Source: Rathayibacter caricis DSM 15933 (GTDB taxonomy: Bacteria; Actinomycetota; Actinomycetes; Actinomycetales; Microbacteriaceae). From it: a stretch of DNA of 64,000 nt. The stretch lies in the NCBI RefSeq assembly GCF_003044275.1, contig NZ_PZPL01000002.1:62001-126000 (forward strand), written 5' to 3'. Positions 51,229 through 59,085 of this stretch are shown here, piece by piece (positions within the stretch are counted from its first letter, which is position 1; the number at the start of each line of letters is the position of its first letter). Position numbers and translations under genes: made by a program. The notes under the pieces are model-generated. The model saw nothing but the letters and a program-made list of their open reading frames with translations, was not told the DNA's origin and searched no databases.

Positions 51229-51717
51229 TCAGGTCAGCGGGCGGCGGTACGGGACCGCGACGCGGAACATCAGCACTCCCCCGACCGCGAGAAAGCCCGC
51301 ACCGATCAGACCGAACCCCGGCGGCTCATCCGCCGAGGAGTAGCCGCCATTGACCATCGGCGTGAAGACCAAGTCGATGAGAACACTCGACATCAGCACC
51401 GCAACGAGCGCAAGACCAGCCGTCCCCAGACGCCGCCCCGCCACAACACAGCCGGCGATCACGACAAGGGCGAGCAGCACCTCCACGAACCAGACCCAGA
51501 ACGGCAGAACCCACGCAGGCGTCGGCGCCTGATACTGCAAGAAGTTACACGCCACGCTGTCGTAGCCCTCGGACCAGCACGGTCCCCAGAACATCGCCGC
51601 GCCGATCCCCTGCACGGCCGCATGCCCCAGCAGGAGAACCCCGACCGCTACCGCCAGCACGCTCAGGACGATCGACTTCCCGTCCGGTCGAACAGGGACA
51701 AGCTTCGCGATCGCCAT
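51229..51717 (-). CDS. Four-helix membrane protein, unknown function
   Basis: A 162-residue integral membrane protein. Predicted segments are near residues 16-40 (SIVLSVLAVAVGVLLLGHAA), 68-93, 98-118 and 132-152. Two Cys in the first external loop (PCWSEGYDSVAC) could form a disulfide. A basic C-terminal end faces the cytoplasm. ATG 51717 is preferred because the longer frame adds an arginine-rich, low-complexity leader. The next gene on the same strand, ending 41 bases upstream, is a similar small membrane protein, so the two may act together. Not recognised. Confidence 0.7.
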   Translation of the reverse strand: MAIAKLVPVRPDGKSIVLSVLAVAVGVLLLGHAAVQGIGAAMFWGPCWSEGYDSVACNFLQYQAPTPAWVLPFWVWFVEVLLALVVIAGCVVAGRRLGTAGLALVAVLMSSVLIDLVFTPMVNGGYSSADEPPGFGLIGAGFLAVGGVLMFRVAVPYRRPLT

Positions 51718-51758
51718 GACGCCGACAGTAGAAGCGTCCGGTGAACGGTGCGAGACCC

Positions 51759-52235
51759 TCACCGCCGTTGCCGGGTCACCATCTGCGCCGCGACGATCAG
51801 AGCGGCTGCGACAGCGAACAAGACCAGCGCAGCGCACACGACGAGAGCCGCGAGGAGAACAGCGAACCCGCCGGGCCGCTCGACATAGACGTTGGTCGAG
51901 TGCACCGGATCCCACTCCAACCAGGACGAGCCGTACGCCATCCCCGCCCAGTACACGACCGGAGTGAGCACCACTGCGGCAGCGGCAGCGACCAGCACCG
52001 CCGGGGCGCTCCAACGGCGCTCCCCCGACGATCGAGCAGCGAGCCCTCGGCTCCCGAGAAGACGCAAGACGAGCCCCGCCAGGAGCAGACCGCCTGCTCC
52101 GACGAACACCAGTCCCAGCGGCGGTGTGCCGGCGGCAGTGGCCAAACCCGCGCCGATTGCGATCACGGCGGCGACCGCCATGGCCACGTTCCCCACAGGA
52201 ACAGCCGATGACTCGATGCGTCCAGGAACAGCCAT
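51759..52235 (-). CDS. Small multi-pass membrane protein, unknown function
   Basis: A 158-residue protein with four predicted membrane segments (about 14-35, 40-60, 75-97, 125-150). An external loop WAGMAYGSSWLEWDPVHST lies between segments three and four. The C-terminal QMVTRQRR is cytoplasmic. ATG 52235 follows the longer frame's arginine-rich leader and is the more likely start. It probably shares a transcript with the membrane protein downstream. No family recognised. Confidence 0.65.
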   Translation of the reverse strand: MAVPGRIESSAVPVGNVAMAVAAVIAIGAGLATAAGTPPLGLVFVGAGGLLLAGLVLRLLGSRGLAARSSGERRWSAPAVLVAAAAAVVLTPVVYWAGMAYGSSWLEWDPVHSTNVYVERPGGFAVLLAALVVCAALVLFAVAAALIVAAQMVTRQRR

Positions 52236-52361
52236 GCGGTCAGTCTCCGCGCGCCCGGGCCGGCGCGCGAGGACCAGACAGTGAACTCTCTCGACCACCG
52301 CTTCTTCATCGCGTGATCGCTCCGATAGAGGCGACGCCCGTGAGCAGGCGAAGATGGAGGC

Positions 52362-52694
52362 ATGTCCAAGAAGATCGAATCAGCTCACCGCAAGCTCGTC
52401 GACGCGCTCGAGAAGCACGCCGAACTCGCCTCCGGCAAGAAGAGCCACCGCGGCCGCATCGAGAGCGCCGCCGCCGACGTTAAGCGCGCCGCCACGAAGT
52501 ACGCCGCCGTCGTCGCCGCACGCACCGACACGCAGAGCCCGTTCAGCGACATCGCCGACCCCCGCCTGGACCGACCCACCATCGCCTCCCTCACGGCGGA
52601 ACGTGATGCGCTCACCCGCCGGCTGACCGAAACACCCCTCACGGCCACCGATCTGCAGGTGCCGCTACCTACTCCGGAGTCGGACCCGTCCTAG
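52362..52694 (+). CDS. Small helical basic protein, unknown function
   Basis: A 110-residue protein with a lysine-rich amphipathic N-terminal helix (KIESAHRKLVDALEKHAELASGKK), a second helix around IESAAADVKRAATKYAAVVAA and a proline-rich end. GGAGG precedes ATG 52362. The make-up resembles the helical protein at 48455 and suggests nucleic-acid contact, but no family is recognised. It is divergent from the two membrane proteins. Confidence 0.6.
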   Translation: MSKKIESAHRKLVDALEKHAELASGKKSHRGRIESAAADVKRAATKYAAVVAARTDTQSPFSDIADPRLDRPTIASLTAERDALTRRLTETPLTATDLQVPLPTPESDPS

Positions 52695-52892
52695 CCGGAT
52701 CGAAGGGCCGCTCGGCCATCCACGCGAGTGTCGCTCCTTGACGTCACTTGTCCCAGGTGGAGGCGATGTCGAAGCTTTCGGGTGCCCGACGAGTCGTTCC
52801 GCACACAGACCCGCGCAACGAGTGCATTCTCGCGACCTGTCGGCTCGCATTCTTCGGTTGGGAGAGGTCACGTGGACGGCTTAGTAGGTCGC

Positions 52893-53807
52893 TCATCGTT
52901 GGACAAGCGACGCGGCGACGCCCCGGGCTGTCGGTGTTGCGGTCTCTCCGAAGGTCGTTTCGAATGCTCGTGAGTCGAAGAGGTAGGGGCGGGTGTATTG
53001 GTAGTCCATCTCGAGTGTTTCGCGGGCTGCAAGGTTGAACAGCGCCCCGAGACGCATCGTGGTTGGTCGCATCACGGCGGTGCGGGCGCCGGGTCCAGCA
53101 GCAACTTCTAGGTACTGGCGCCCCGTCATCGCGGGCGCAGTGGGCAGGTGCCACGTTCCGTTTCGGGCGGCGGGGTTGGTTCCGAGGGTCACGAGAGCCT
53201 TGCCGATGTCGGGTGTGTAGGTGAGGGAATGCGGCTGGTCTGCGTCGAAGAGCCAGGTTCCCGTCTTGTTGACGGCAATCTTGTCGAGGGCGAAGGTGTT
53301 GAAGACGCTGGTTGTCGCACCGGGGCCGTAGAAGTCGGCGCTTCGTCCGATCGTCACTGTCAGCCCCTGCGACTGGGCCGCTCGGAGAGAGCGCAGCGCA
53401 GCAGCACGCACTTCGCCCTTCTTACTTCGTGGCGCGAGGGGGGTCTGTTCGGTCATGACGCCGTCGACGGGGCCGTAGGCGTAGACGTTGTCGAGGTAGA
53501 CGAGGTGGACGCCGTTCTCGAGCGCGGCGGCGATCGCGTTGTCGAGGATGACAGGCCAGTGATCCGCCCACACGCGGGCCGAGTACGGGAGGCCTGCCGT
53601 GAGGTAGGCGACTTCGGCGCCTCGTAGGGAGTGTGTGACGTCGCGGGCGCTGAGGAGGTCGGCGGTCAGGGACTGCGCTTCGGCGATGGTCGATGGACGC
53701 CTGCCAACAGAAGTCGGTCGTTCGCCGGCCGCGATCAGAGCGCGCAGCGTTTCACGGCCGATGACACCGTTGCCGCCAAGGACAACGTGGCGAGGGTTCG
53801 TGGTCAT
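52893..53807 (-). CDS. NAD-dependent epimerase/dehydratase-like protein (extended SDR)
   Basis: A 304-residue extended SDR of the atypical type. The Rossmann motif is VVLGGNGVIGRETLRAL. The conserved Tyr-x3-Lys is not clear: the segment VYLDNVYAYGPV is followed by no regular Lys, so it may be a reductase-like or sensor protein rather than a true epimerase. GRSADFYGPGATTSVF and RNGTWHLPTAPAMTG resemble NmrA/NAD-dependent epimerase relatives found next to MerR or TetR genes. The start overlaps the stop of the MerR gene, so both are co-expressed. Confidence 0.82.
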   Translation of the reverse strand: MTTNPRHVVLGGNGVIGRETLRALIAAGERPTSVGRRPSTIAEAQSLTADLLSARDVTHSLRGAEVAYLTAGLPYSARVWADHWPVILDNAIAAALENGVHLVYLDNVYAYGPVDGVMTEQTPLAPRSKKGEVRAAALRSLRAAQSQGLTVTIGRSADFYGPGATTSVFNTFALDKIAVNKTGTWLFDADQPHSLTYTPDIGKALVTLGTNPAARNGTWHLPTAPAMTGRQYLEVAAGPGARTAVMRPTTMRLGALFNLAARETLEMDYQYTRPYLFDSRAFETTFGETATPTARGVAASLVQR

Positions 53808-54451
53808 GAGTCGTTTCCGTTCGGGTCGGTGATGGGAAAGAAGGTCGACGTGGCGTGTTGTTGAGCGAGACGGCGCAGCCCGGCGAAGAGCGGATCACCG
53901 AGGGCTGTGCCAACGACCATCAGTTCGGCCACTTCGTCCGGTCCGGAGAGTGACGTGAGCGCGTTCACGTCCGCGTCCGCCGCGGATGTGGCGGCAGTCG
54001 CATAGGCACCCAGGTAGTCATCGGGCGCGTCGAACCCGATGGCGAGCAGCCCATCAAGGGCGCGAGCTACCGCATCGATCCCAGGGTTGTCCTCGGTGAA
54101 GCACCAGCCCTGCTGCTGCGCGACGGCGACGACACGAGCACGGCTGGCAGCAGTCGGCGTGGACTCGATGACCCGCGGAGTGCTCATCGCATGTTGCGCG
54201 ACGCGGAACGTTTCAGCCATCGGCATATCCGGGGCATCGAGGACCCCGATGACCTCCCCTGCGGCAGAGATCGACAACCCACCTGTCTCGATCAGAGCGC
54301 GAATCAGCCGCACTCGCTGCACGTGCTTGTCGCTGTAATCGACCTGATTCGCTGAGGACCGGACCCCCTCCGGGACGAGGCCTTCGCGCTGGTAGTACTT
54401 CACGGCAGACAGAGGAACGTCCGCCAACCGAGCCAAATCAGATATTTTCAC
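53804..54451 (-). CDS. MerR-family regulator
   Basis: A 215-residue regulator. The N-terminal winged helix reads KISDLARLADVPLSAVKYYQREGLVPEG and VDYSDKHVQRVRLIRAL. The C-terminal 120 residues form an unusual ligand part with no Cys metal site. The GTG at 54451 has no ribosome site; a TACTAT-like -10 lies about 5-10 bases upstream, so the mRNA may be leaderless. A long palindrome covers the start codon, which suggests autoregulation. The stop overlaps the epimerase start (ATGA). Confidence 0.88.
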   Translation of the reverse strand: MKISDLARLADVPLSAVKYYQREGLVPEGVRSSANQVDYSDKHVQRVRLIRALIETGGLSISAAGEVIGVLDAPDMPMAETFRVAQHAMSTPRVIESTPTAASRARVVAVAQQQGWCFTEDNPGIDAVARALDGLLAIGFDAPDDYLGAYATAATSAADADVNALTSLSGPDEVAELMVVGTALGDPLFAGLRRLAQQHATSTFFPITDPNGNDS

Positions 54452-54462
54452 TATCTGATAGT
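54437..54462 (-). promoter_or_regulatory. Operator covering the MerR start codon
   Basis: ATCAGATA (54437-54444) and TATCTGAT (54452-54459) form a perfect 8-bp inverted repeat around seven bases. ACTATC-T-GATAGT (54450-54462) is an overlapping perfect palindrome. Both lie over the GTG start, in AT-rich sequence unlike the surroundings, as expected for a repressor or MerR site on a leaderless promoter. Confidence 0.65.
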
Positions 54463-54772
54463 AACGGTATCCGCCTGCGGTAGGCCAGGCGCCTGGTTCA
54501 ACTTCTCGGCTAGGACGTCCGTGTCGCAAACGAATACCACCGAGGCTCGGTCGCGGGTCAGCTCGCTGCACAAAGAGCCACGCTCCACAGCCCTGGTCGC
54601 ACTACTCCTTGGCTCGCCAAGCTGGGGTACACCTCAACGCAACGCGTCCTCGGTAGCGCGACGCGCGTTGCACTAGGGCCGGTTCTTCCGTTGAGCGACA
54701 CATCTGAGCCGAGGCCTAGACGTGTCGCAACACCTTCGCTCCGGGTGAGGCAGGAGCCGCGACTGGTCGCCC

Positions 54773-55303
54773 TCAGCTTCGGAGCTGAAGGATCCGCTCG
54801 CGAAGCTGTGCGGAGATGCTCCGGTCACCTCGGAGGAATCGACTGAGCAGTGCGGAGGCGTATTCGTCGTTGAGGCATTGCTCGAGCAGCCGGCGCACCC
54901 CAGGCGACGTGTCATCGTGGCCGCCGATGTCGTAGCTAGTGAGCATCCACCGCATCGCCTGGGCGTCGCTGACGCGGCCGCCTTCGGGCACGCAACCATG
55001 TGGGCAGGGCATTGCTGCCGACGAGCCCCACAGTCGGCAGATGGTGGGTCGGATGGCGTGCACACTGCAGCGACCCCGGCCGAAGGTTCGCGTCAGAGCT
55101 GGGCAAGCTCCGTCAGCGGTAGGCGCGTCGAGGTCGACTCCCCGTTCGAGTAGCCGTCGCCGCTCGGCCCCTGAGGCGTCGATGTGCTGGTGGCAGGACT
55201 GCTCGCAGAGGCCAAGGCATGACAGTGCGGGCATCTCTGCGTAGAGCTCCTCGAGGCGCGCCAAAGCTCTCTCGTCCGCGGTACGGCGAGCGTCCGAGCT
55301 CAC
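54773..55303 (-). CDS. YkgJ-like cysteine-cluster protein
   Basis: A 176-residue protein with the cysteine pattern of the YkgJ/CxxCxxCC metal-cluster family: CLGLCEQSCHQH near residue 29, then CPAL, GRCSVHAIRPTICRLWG and CPHGC. The cysteines probably bind zinc or an iron-sulfur cluster. The rest is helical. GTG 55303 overlaps the stop of the serine recombinase (GTGA), so the two are made from one message. I know of no standard partnership between these families, which makes the pair notable. Confidence 0.8.
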   Translation of the reverse strand: MSSDARRTADERALARLEELYAEMPALSCLGLCEQSCHQHIDASGAERRRLLERGVDLDAPTADGACPALTRTFGRGRCSVHAIRPTICRLWGSSAAMPCPHGCVPEGGRVSDAQAMRWMLTSYDIGGHDDTSPGVRRLLEQCLNDEYASALLSRFLRGDRSISAQLRERILQLRS

Positions 55304-55929
55304 AGAGACTCGTCCGCGGGCGGCAGGGCCAGCGCGACCTCCGCGGTTCGGACGTCCTTCAACTGCGCACGCTGCACCGCCCGGTAGACGGTCGATCGAG
55401 CGACCTTGAACTCGGCCGCGAGCTCCGCGACGGTGTAGTTCCCGGCGTGGTGTTCGGCGACCAGGTGCGCCTCAATTTTCGGCGAGAGCTTCGGCGCCCG
55501 TCCGCGCAGCCGGCCCTTCGCCTTCGCGATCTTCATGCCCTCCTTGGTGCGGGAGCGGATTAGGTCGCCTTCGAACTCGGCGACCATCGCGAGGACGTTG
55601 AACAGCAGTCGGCCGATCGGGTCCTCCGGGTCGTGCACCGAGCCCCCGATGCTGAGCTTGACCCCTCGACGCGTGAGCTCGTCGACGATGTCGCGCGCGT
55701 CGGTGATCGACCGCGCAAGCCGGTCGAGCTTCGTCACCATCAGAGTGGATCCGGTGTCGCACGCCGCAAGCGCCTCACGCAGAGCGGGACGCTCGCGGTT
55801 GCGGCCCGTCAGACCTGAATCGACGTAGATCCGTTCCGACGGAACTCCGGCCGCCTCGAGCGCGTCACGCTGCGCGGTCGCGTCCTGCTTGTCGGTCGAG
55901 ACGCGGGCGTATCCCACGAGTGCTGCCAT
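55300..55929 (-). CDS. Serine recombinase (resolvase/invertase family)
   Basis: A 209-residue small serine recombinase. The catalytic Ser is in VGYARVSTDKQD (Ser11). MVTKLDRLARS supplies the conserved Arg residues, VLAMVAEFEGDLIRSRTKEGM is the E-helix, and the C-terminal helix-turn-helix is YTVAELAAEFKVARSTVYRAVQ. Length and order match Tn3-resolvase or invertase relatives, so it should cut and rejoin short crossover sites, either to resolve plasmid dimers or flip a segment. Its ATG lies 216 bases from the start of the divergent PDDEXK-like gene; the gap contains one copy of CCCCATACGGG. Confidence 0.93.
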   Translation of the reverse strand: MAALVGYARVSTDKQDATAQRDALEAAGVPSERIYVDSGLTGRNRERPALREALAACDTGSTLMVTKLDRLARSITDARDIVDELTRRGVKLSIGGSVHDPEDPIGRLLFNVLAMVAEFEGDLIRSRTKEGMKIAKAKGRLRGRAPKLSPKIEAHLVAEHHAGNYTVAELAAEFKVARSTVYRAVQRAQLKDVRTAEVALALPPADESL

Positions 55930-56050
55930 TCACTCAGTGTGTCAGTTGACGTCCCAGCATCGGGCATTTCATCGGGCGGGTCTAATGCGACATCGAGCGT
56001 CCCGAAAACTCGGCGTCTCGAGAGTTCATCCCGCGCGGCCGAATCACGAC

Positions 56051-56061
56051 CCCCATACGGG
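56051..56061 (+). repeat. Direct repeat CCCCATACGGG, copy 1
   Basis: The same 11-mer occurs in the same orientation at 56790-56800. The two copies enclose the PDDEXK-like gene and lie beside the serine recombinase gene. They could be insertion footprints or crossover sites. The surrounding bases do not match beyond the 11-mer. Confidence 0.6.
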
Positions 56062-56144
56062 CTGTTGCAGAGTCCTTCGCTCGATGAACTTCGGGCGACT
56101 CCACCGACCAACGAGAACCCACTCCAACGGATTAGGGTCGAGCC

Positions 56145-56768
56145 GTGTTGGACGAAGCCTGGATCGAGCCTCCTCCCGCTGCGGTTCTCGCTGGTCCGGA
56201 GCGCTTTAACGGCGTACCGGCGACGGTCTCCGACTTCTGGCGGTTCGCTCTGAGCGACCTCCGCACGAACAACGCTCGCGGCTACCTCGCCGAGTTCCTA
56301 GTTGCGAGAGCGGTCGGTCTCAGCGACGTCACTCGGACCGAATGGGACGCGTACGACCTGACCCTCGGAGACATCCGCATCGAGGTGAAGAGCTCCGCTT
56401 ACCTCCAGGCCTGGAAGCAACGCACCTTGAGTCCGATCCGGTTCAGCGGACTGCGAGCGACCCGCCATCATCCCGACTACGGGTACAACCCAGCAGGCAA
56501 GCAGCTGAACGCACACGTTTACGTGTTCTGCGTGCAGACCGCGCAACAACACGAGCAGTACCGACCGCTCGACCTCTCGCAATGGAACTTCTACGTCGTC
56601 GGCCACGACGCTCTCGAGGCCGTCGGGAACAGCAGCATCGGACTCAAAGCCGTGATCGATCTGGCCGGCCCCCCGACACCCTGGTCAGAACTACGTGACG
56701 CGATCACGTCTACTGCGGTCGGGCAGAACATTCCTGACGAGTCCTGGTGGACCGAAGGCAACTCCTGA
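56145..56768 (+). CDS. Restriction-endonuclease-like (PDDEXK) protein
   Basis: A 207-residue protein with a PDDEXK-type core: NARGYLAEFLVARAVG (Glu50), EWDAYDLTLGDIRIEVKSSAYLQAW, in which Asp71 and E80-V-K82 fit the D-(E/D)xK metal site. The rest contains HVYVFCVQTAQQHEQ and QWNFYVVGHDAL, typical of the second half of restriction-endonuclease-like folds. No methyltransferase or other restriction-modification partner is nearby. GTG 56145 is the start. An identical 11-mer stands on each side of the gene (56051 and 56790). It could be an orphan nuclease of a defence or mobile module. Confidence 0.72.
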   Translation: MLDEAWIEPPPAAVLAGPERFNGVPATVSDFWRFALSDLRTNNARGYLAEFLVARAVGLSDVTRTEWDAYDLTLGDIRIEVKSSAYLQAWKQRTLSPIRFSGLRATRHHPDYGYNPAGKQLNAHVYVFCVQTAQQHEQYRPLDLSQWNFYVVGHDALEAVGNSSIGLKAVIDLAGPPTPWSELRDAITSTAVGQNIPDESWWTEGNS

Positions 56769-56789
56769 CTCAGAGTGCCTGACGACCAT

Positions 56790-56800
56790 CCCCATACGGG
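56790..56800 (+). repeat. Direct repeat CCCCATACGGG, copy 2
   Basis: Second copy of the 11-mer, 22 bases after the stop of the PDDEXK-like gene; see copy 1 at 56051-56061. Confidence 0.6.
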
Positions 56801-56884
56801 TCAGCCGGCCGGGGCCCTGGCACTCCGTTCTGGTGCGAAGTCACTTCTTCGGCAGCGACAACTCCTCGACTACATGATCCAGTG

Positions 56885-57883
56885 CTACGCCGGAGGCGGT
56901 CCTGCTACCCGGGAGTGTGTGAGACGCTCCGCGAAGAAGTCCACGATCTCACCCAGCATCTCGTCGACCCGGGATACTGGCTTCTGGGAGTAGAAGCCGT
57001 GGTCCGCTTCGGCGTAGGTCTTGTGGACGACGGGGACTCCCGCGGCTCGCAGGGAGAGCGCCAGCTCGCGGCCCTCGGTGGCGAGCGTGTCGTACTCAGC
57101 AGTCTGGATGAGGGTCGGCGGCATGGCGAGAGGCACCGAGGGGTCGTATCGCGGTGATGCCAGTGCCTCCCGACGCCTCGTCACGTCCGGGACGTACGCC
57201 CAGGCCACCAGCCGCTGGACGAAGGGACTGATCACGGGTCGTCGTGCCGGGGAGGTGCGGTCCGTCCGGCTCATGTCCGTGACGGGGACGATCAGCGAGA
57301 CGGCGAGCGGTCGAACGCCTCCGTTCGTGTGGATCTGCTGGCAGATGTTGATCGCGAGCTTCGAGCCCGCACTGATCCCGGAGAGCAGCAGACGCGACCC
57401 GTCCCATCCGTGCGTCCGCCCGGAGGCTCCTACCCAGCGTGCGACGTCGTCCATCTCCTCCTCCGCGTCGGGGTACTGCGCTCCTGGTGCGGTGGAGTAG
57501 TCCGGCAGCACGACCACCGCCCCGAGTCGCGACGCGAGATAACGAGCGATATGGCGGTCCTGCTCCGGGTACCGGTTGAGGAACCCGCCGCCGTGCAGCT
57601 GCAGGACCACAGGGGGGTCGGAGTCTGCGGGCCCCGACGCCGGCCGGACGACGACGGCTCTCACGGGCCCGTGCCTCGTCGGGATGACCAATCCTGTCTC
57701 GGCGGGAAGCGCGATGGTCGTGAGGCCACCGGCGACCGAGGGCGTGAACCGGACGCGGGAACCGAGCTGGGACAGCGACCAGAAGAGCGGTCGGAACGGA
57801 CGACGGGTCACTGTGCGCCTCTCGAGCTGAATGCAGGGACGCGCGGACACGTCGATCGCGACCGCGCTGCGCCATACAATCAC
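56885..57883 (-). CDS. Alpha/beta hydrolase, HSL-type esterase
   Basis: A protein of up to 332 residues. HGGGFLNRYPEQD gives the oxyanion hole, SGISAGSKLAINI the nucleophile Ser (Ser instead of the usual Asp before it), YDTLATEGREL the Asp and ADHGFY the His. GTG 57883 is the longest start; GTG at residue 25 is an alternative. It is divergent from a MarR-family gene with a palindrome over the shared control region, so MarR probably regulates it in response to an ester or aromatic compound. Confidence 0.87.
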   Translation of the reverse strand: MIVWRSAVAIDVSARPCIQLERRTVTRRPFRPLFWSLSQLGSRVRFTPSVAGGLTTIALPAETGLVIPTRHGPVRAVVVRPASGPADSDPPVVLQLHGGGFLNRYPEQDRHIARYLASRLGAVVVLPDYSTAPGAQYPDAEEEMDDVARWVGASGRTHGWDGSRLLLSGISAGSKLAINICQQIHTNGGVRPLAVSLIVPVTDMSRTDRTSPARRPVISPFVQRLVAWAYVPDVTRRREALASPRYDPSVPLAMPPTLIQTAEYDTLATEGRELALSLRAAGVPVVHKTYAEADHGFYSQKPVSRVDEMLGEIVDFFAERLTHSRVAGPPPA

Positions 57884-57904
57884 AGTGAAGTGTTATCACC
57901 ATGA
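57880..57904. promoter_or_regulatory. MarR-type operator between esterase and MarR gene
   Basis: TCACAGTGA (57880-57888) and TCACCATGA (57896-57904) form an imperfect inverted repeat, seven of nine pairs. It overlaps the esterase start region and the start of a small leader ORF. MarR proteins commonly bind sites of this size. Confidence 0.5.
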
Positions 57905-57975
57905 AGATATCCGAGGTCCGACAGAGCAGCGCTGCACTCGACCGGATCCGCTCCGAGTGCGAGGAGACCGAATGA
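57901..57975 (+). CDS. 24-codon leader ORF overlapping the MarR start
   Basis: ATG 57901 opens 24 codons (starting MKISEVRQ, ending ECEETE) that end in a TGA sharing ATGA with the MarR start at 57972. There is no clear ribosome site for the leader. Coupling with MarR translation is possible but unproven; this is the second such arrangement in the window. Confidence 0.3.
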   Translation: MKISEVRQSSAALDRIRSECEETE

Positions 57976-58469
57976 CGACGCCGAGGAAGCAGATGCTCGA
58001 GGCTCTGCGGTGGTACGCGGTAAGCTACCAGGACTCCGCTCATCAGCTGGCGCGCTGGCTGGACCTGCCGACGACCGACGGGACGGCGCTCGGCGAGATC
58101 CTCTGGGCCGAGGACGAGGACAGCCCGCTCTCGCCCGGCCGGCTGTCCTCGCGCATCGGCCTCACCTCCGGTGCGACCAACGCGCTCGTGAACCGGCTCG
58201 AGCGGCAGGGCCTCGTCGCCCGGAGTCGCGAGAGCGGCGACCGCCGCATCGTGACACTGCGGGCGACCGAGGCGGCACGAGAGCGCGCAGCCCCGTTCCT
58301 CCGCTCCTCGCAGATCTCGCTCGAGGCGGCACTCGACGAGTACGACGACCGGACGCTCGAGACAGTGAGCACCGTCTTGACCCGCTTCGCCGCCGTGCTC
58401 CCCGTGCGTCCAGGCAGGAGAGACCGCCGCCGCCGGAGCAGCCGTCGCGCTGGTCGATCCCCGAACTGA
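57972..58469 (+). CDS. MarR-family regulator
   Basis: A 165-residue MarR-type protein. The winged helix reads LSPGRLSSRIGLTSGATNALVNRLERQGLVARSRESGDRRIVTLRAT, with the dimer helices before and after. The extreme C-terminus is arginine-rich. ATG 57972 follows GAGGAGA. It is divergent from the esterase and is likely its regulator and its own. Confidence 0.9.
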   Translation: MTTPRKQMLEALRWYAVSYQDSAHQLARWLDLPTTDGTALGEILWAEDEDSPLSPGRLSSRIGLTSGATNALVNRLERQGLVARSRESGDRRIVTLRATEAARERAAPFLRSSQISLEAALDEYDDRTLETVSTVLTRFAAVLPVRPGRRDRRRRSSRRAGRSPN

Positions 58470-58654
58470 ACAGCTGATCTGCCGATCTCGTCGACCCGCA
58501 TCTCACACGTCGCTGATCCCGAGGATGCGCCGGAGGCCCATCGGTCAGTGCTGCAGCCTCGACATCCCGGGAGCGAGGTGGCTGGTCCGACTTCCTCCTC
58601 GTGAGGGCTGGTGGACCTCCTACCGGGGCCACGCGCAGAACCTAGGATCGGCGT

Positions 58655-58798
58655 ATGGATGGGTTCGCGGGTGCAGACAGCTTCATACTGTTCCTGTTTC
58701 TGGGTGTCCTTCCATTCCTCCTCCTGGTCGCCGTGGTCTCGGTCGGCACGACCGGCATCCTCAAGTGGATCGGAGGGCGCGGGCGGCCCCGTCCGTAG
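58655..58798 (+). CDS. 47-residue single-pass membrane protein
   Basis: ATG 58655 follows AGGATCGG and reads 47 codons. A hydrophobic segment from FILFLFLGVLPFLLLVAVVS spans the membrane once; the C-terminus is glycine- and arginine-rich (GGRGRPRP) and likely cytoplasmic. Small single-pass proteins of this kind have many roles. Not recognised. Confidence 0.55.
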   Translation: MDGFAGADSFILFLFLGVLPFLLLVAVVSVGTTGILKWIGGRGRPRP

Positions 58799-58828
58799 GC
58801 TGAGCGCACGTGCCGTCGTTTCGTCGTC

Positions 58829-59018
58829 ATGGACACCACCGAGGGCCTGCTCCGCGACCTCATCACCAGCGACTTCGCCAGAGCATCGCGACGCGCACCC
58901 CCAGCGCTACATCGGCACTTCGACGCGGGACCTCGAGTCGCGGGAGCACCCCGATCTGATTCGTCAGATTGCGGTCGAAGACTCACCATCGGTCGGGACT
59001 TCGAGCAATGTGCACTGA
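58829..59018 (+). pseudogene. Degraded small ORF beside the inverted repeat
   Basis: ATG 58829 starts TTEGLLRDLITSDFARAS; in the next frame the protein-like text continues EHRDAHPQRYIGTSTRDLE to a stop at 59018. One base shift near 58885 would join the two. It looks like a recently broken small gene cut by the repeat boundary region. Family not recognised. Confidence 0.35.
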
Positions 59019-59085
59019 AGGCCTCCGCCCATCGCCGCGGCGCCGCTGCACGCGCCGCCCTTCCCGGCGTAGCGCCCGCGAGACC

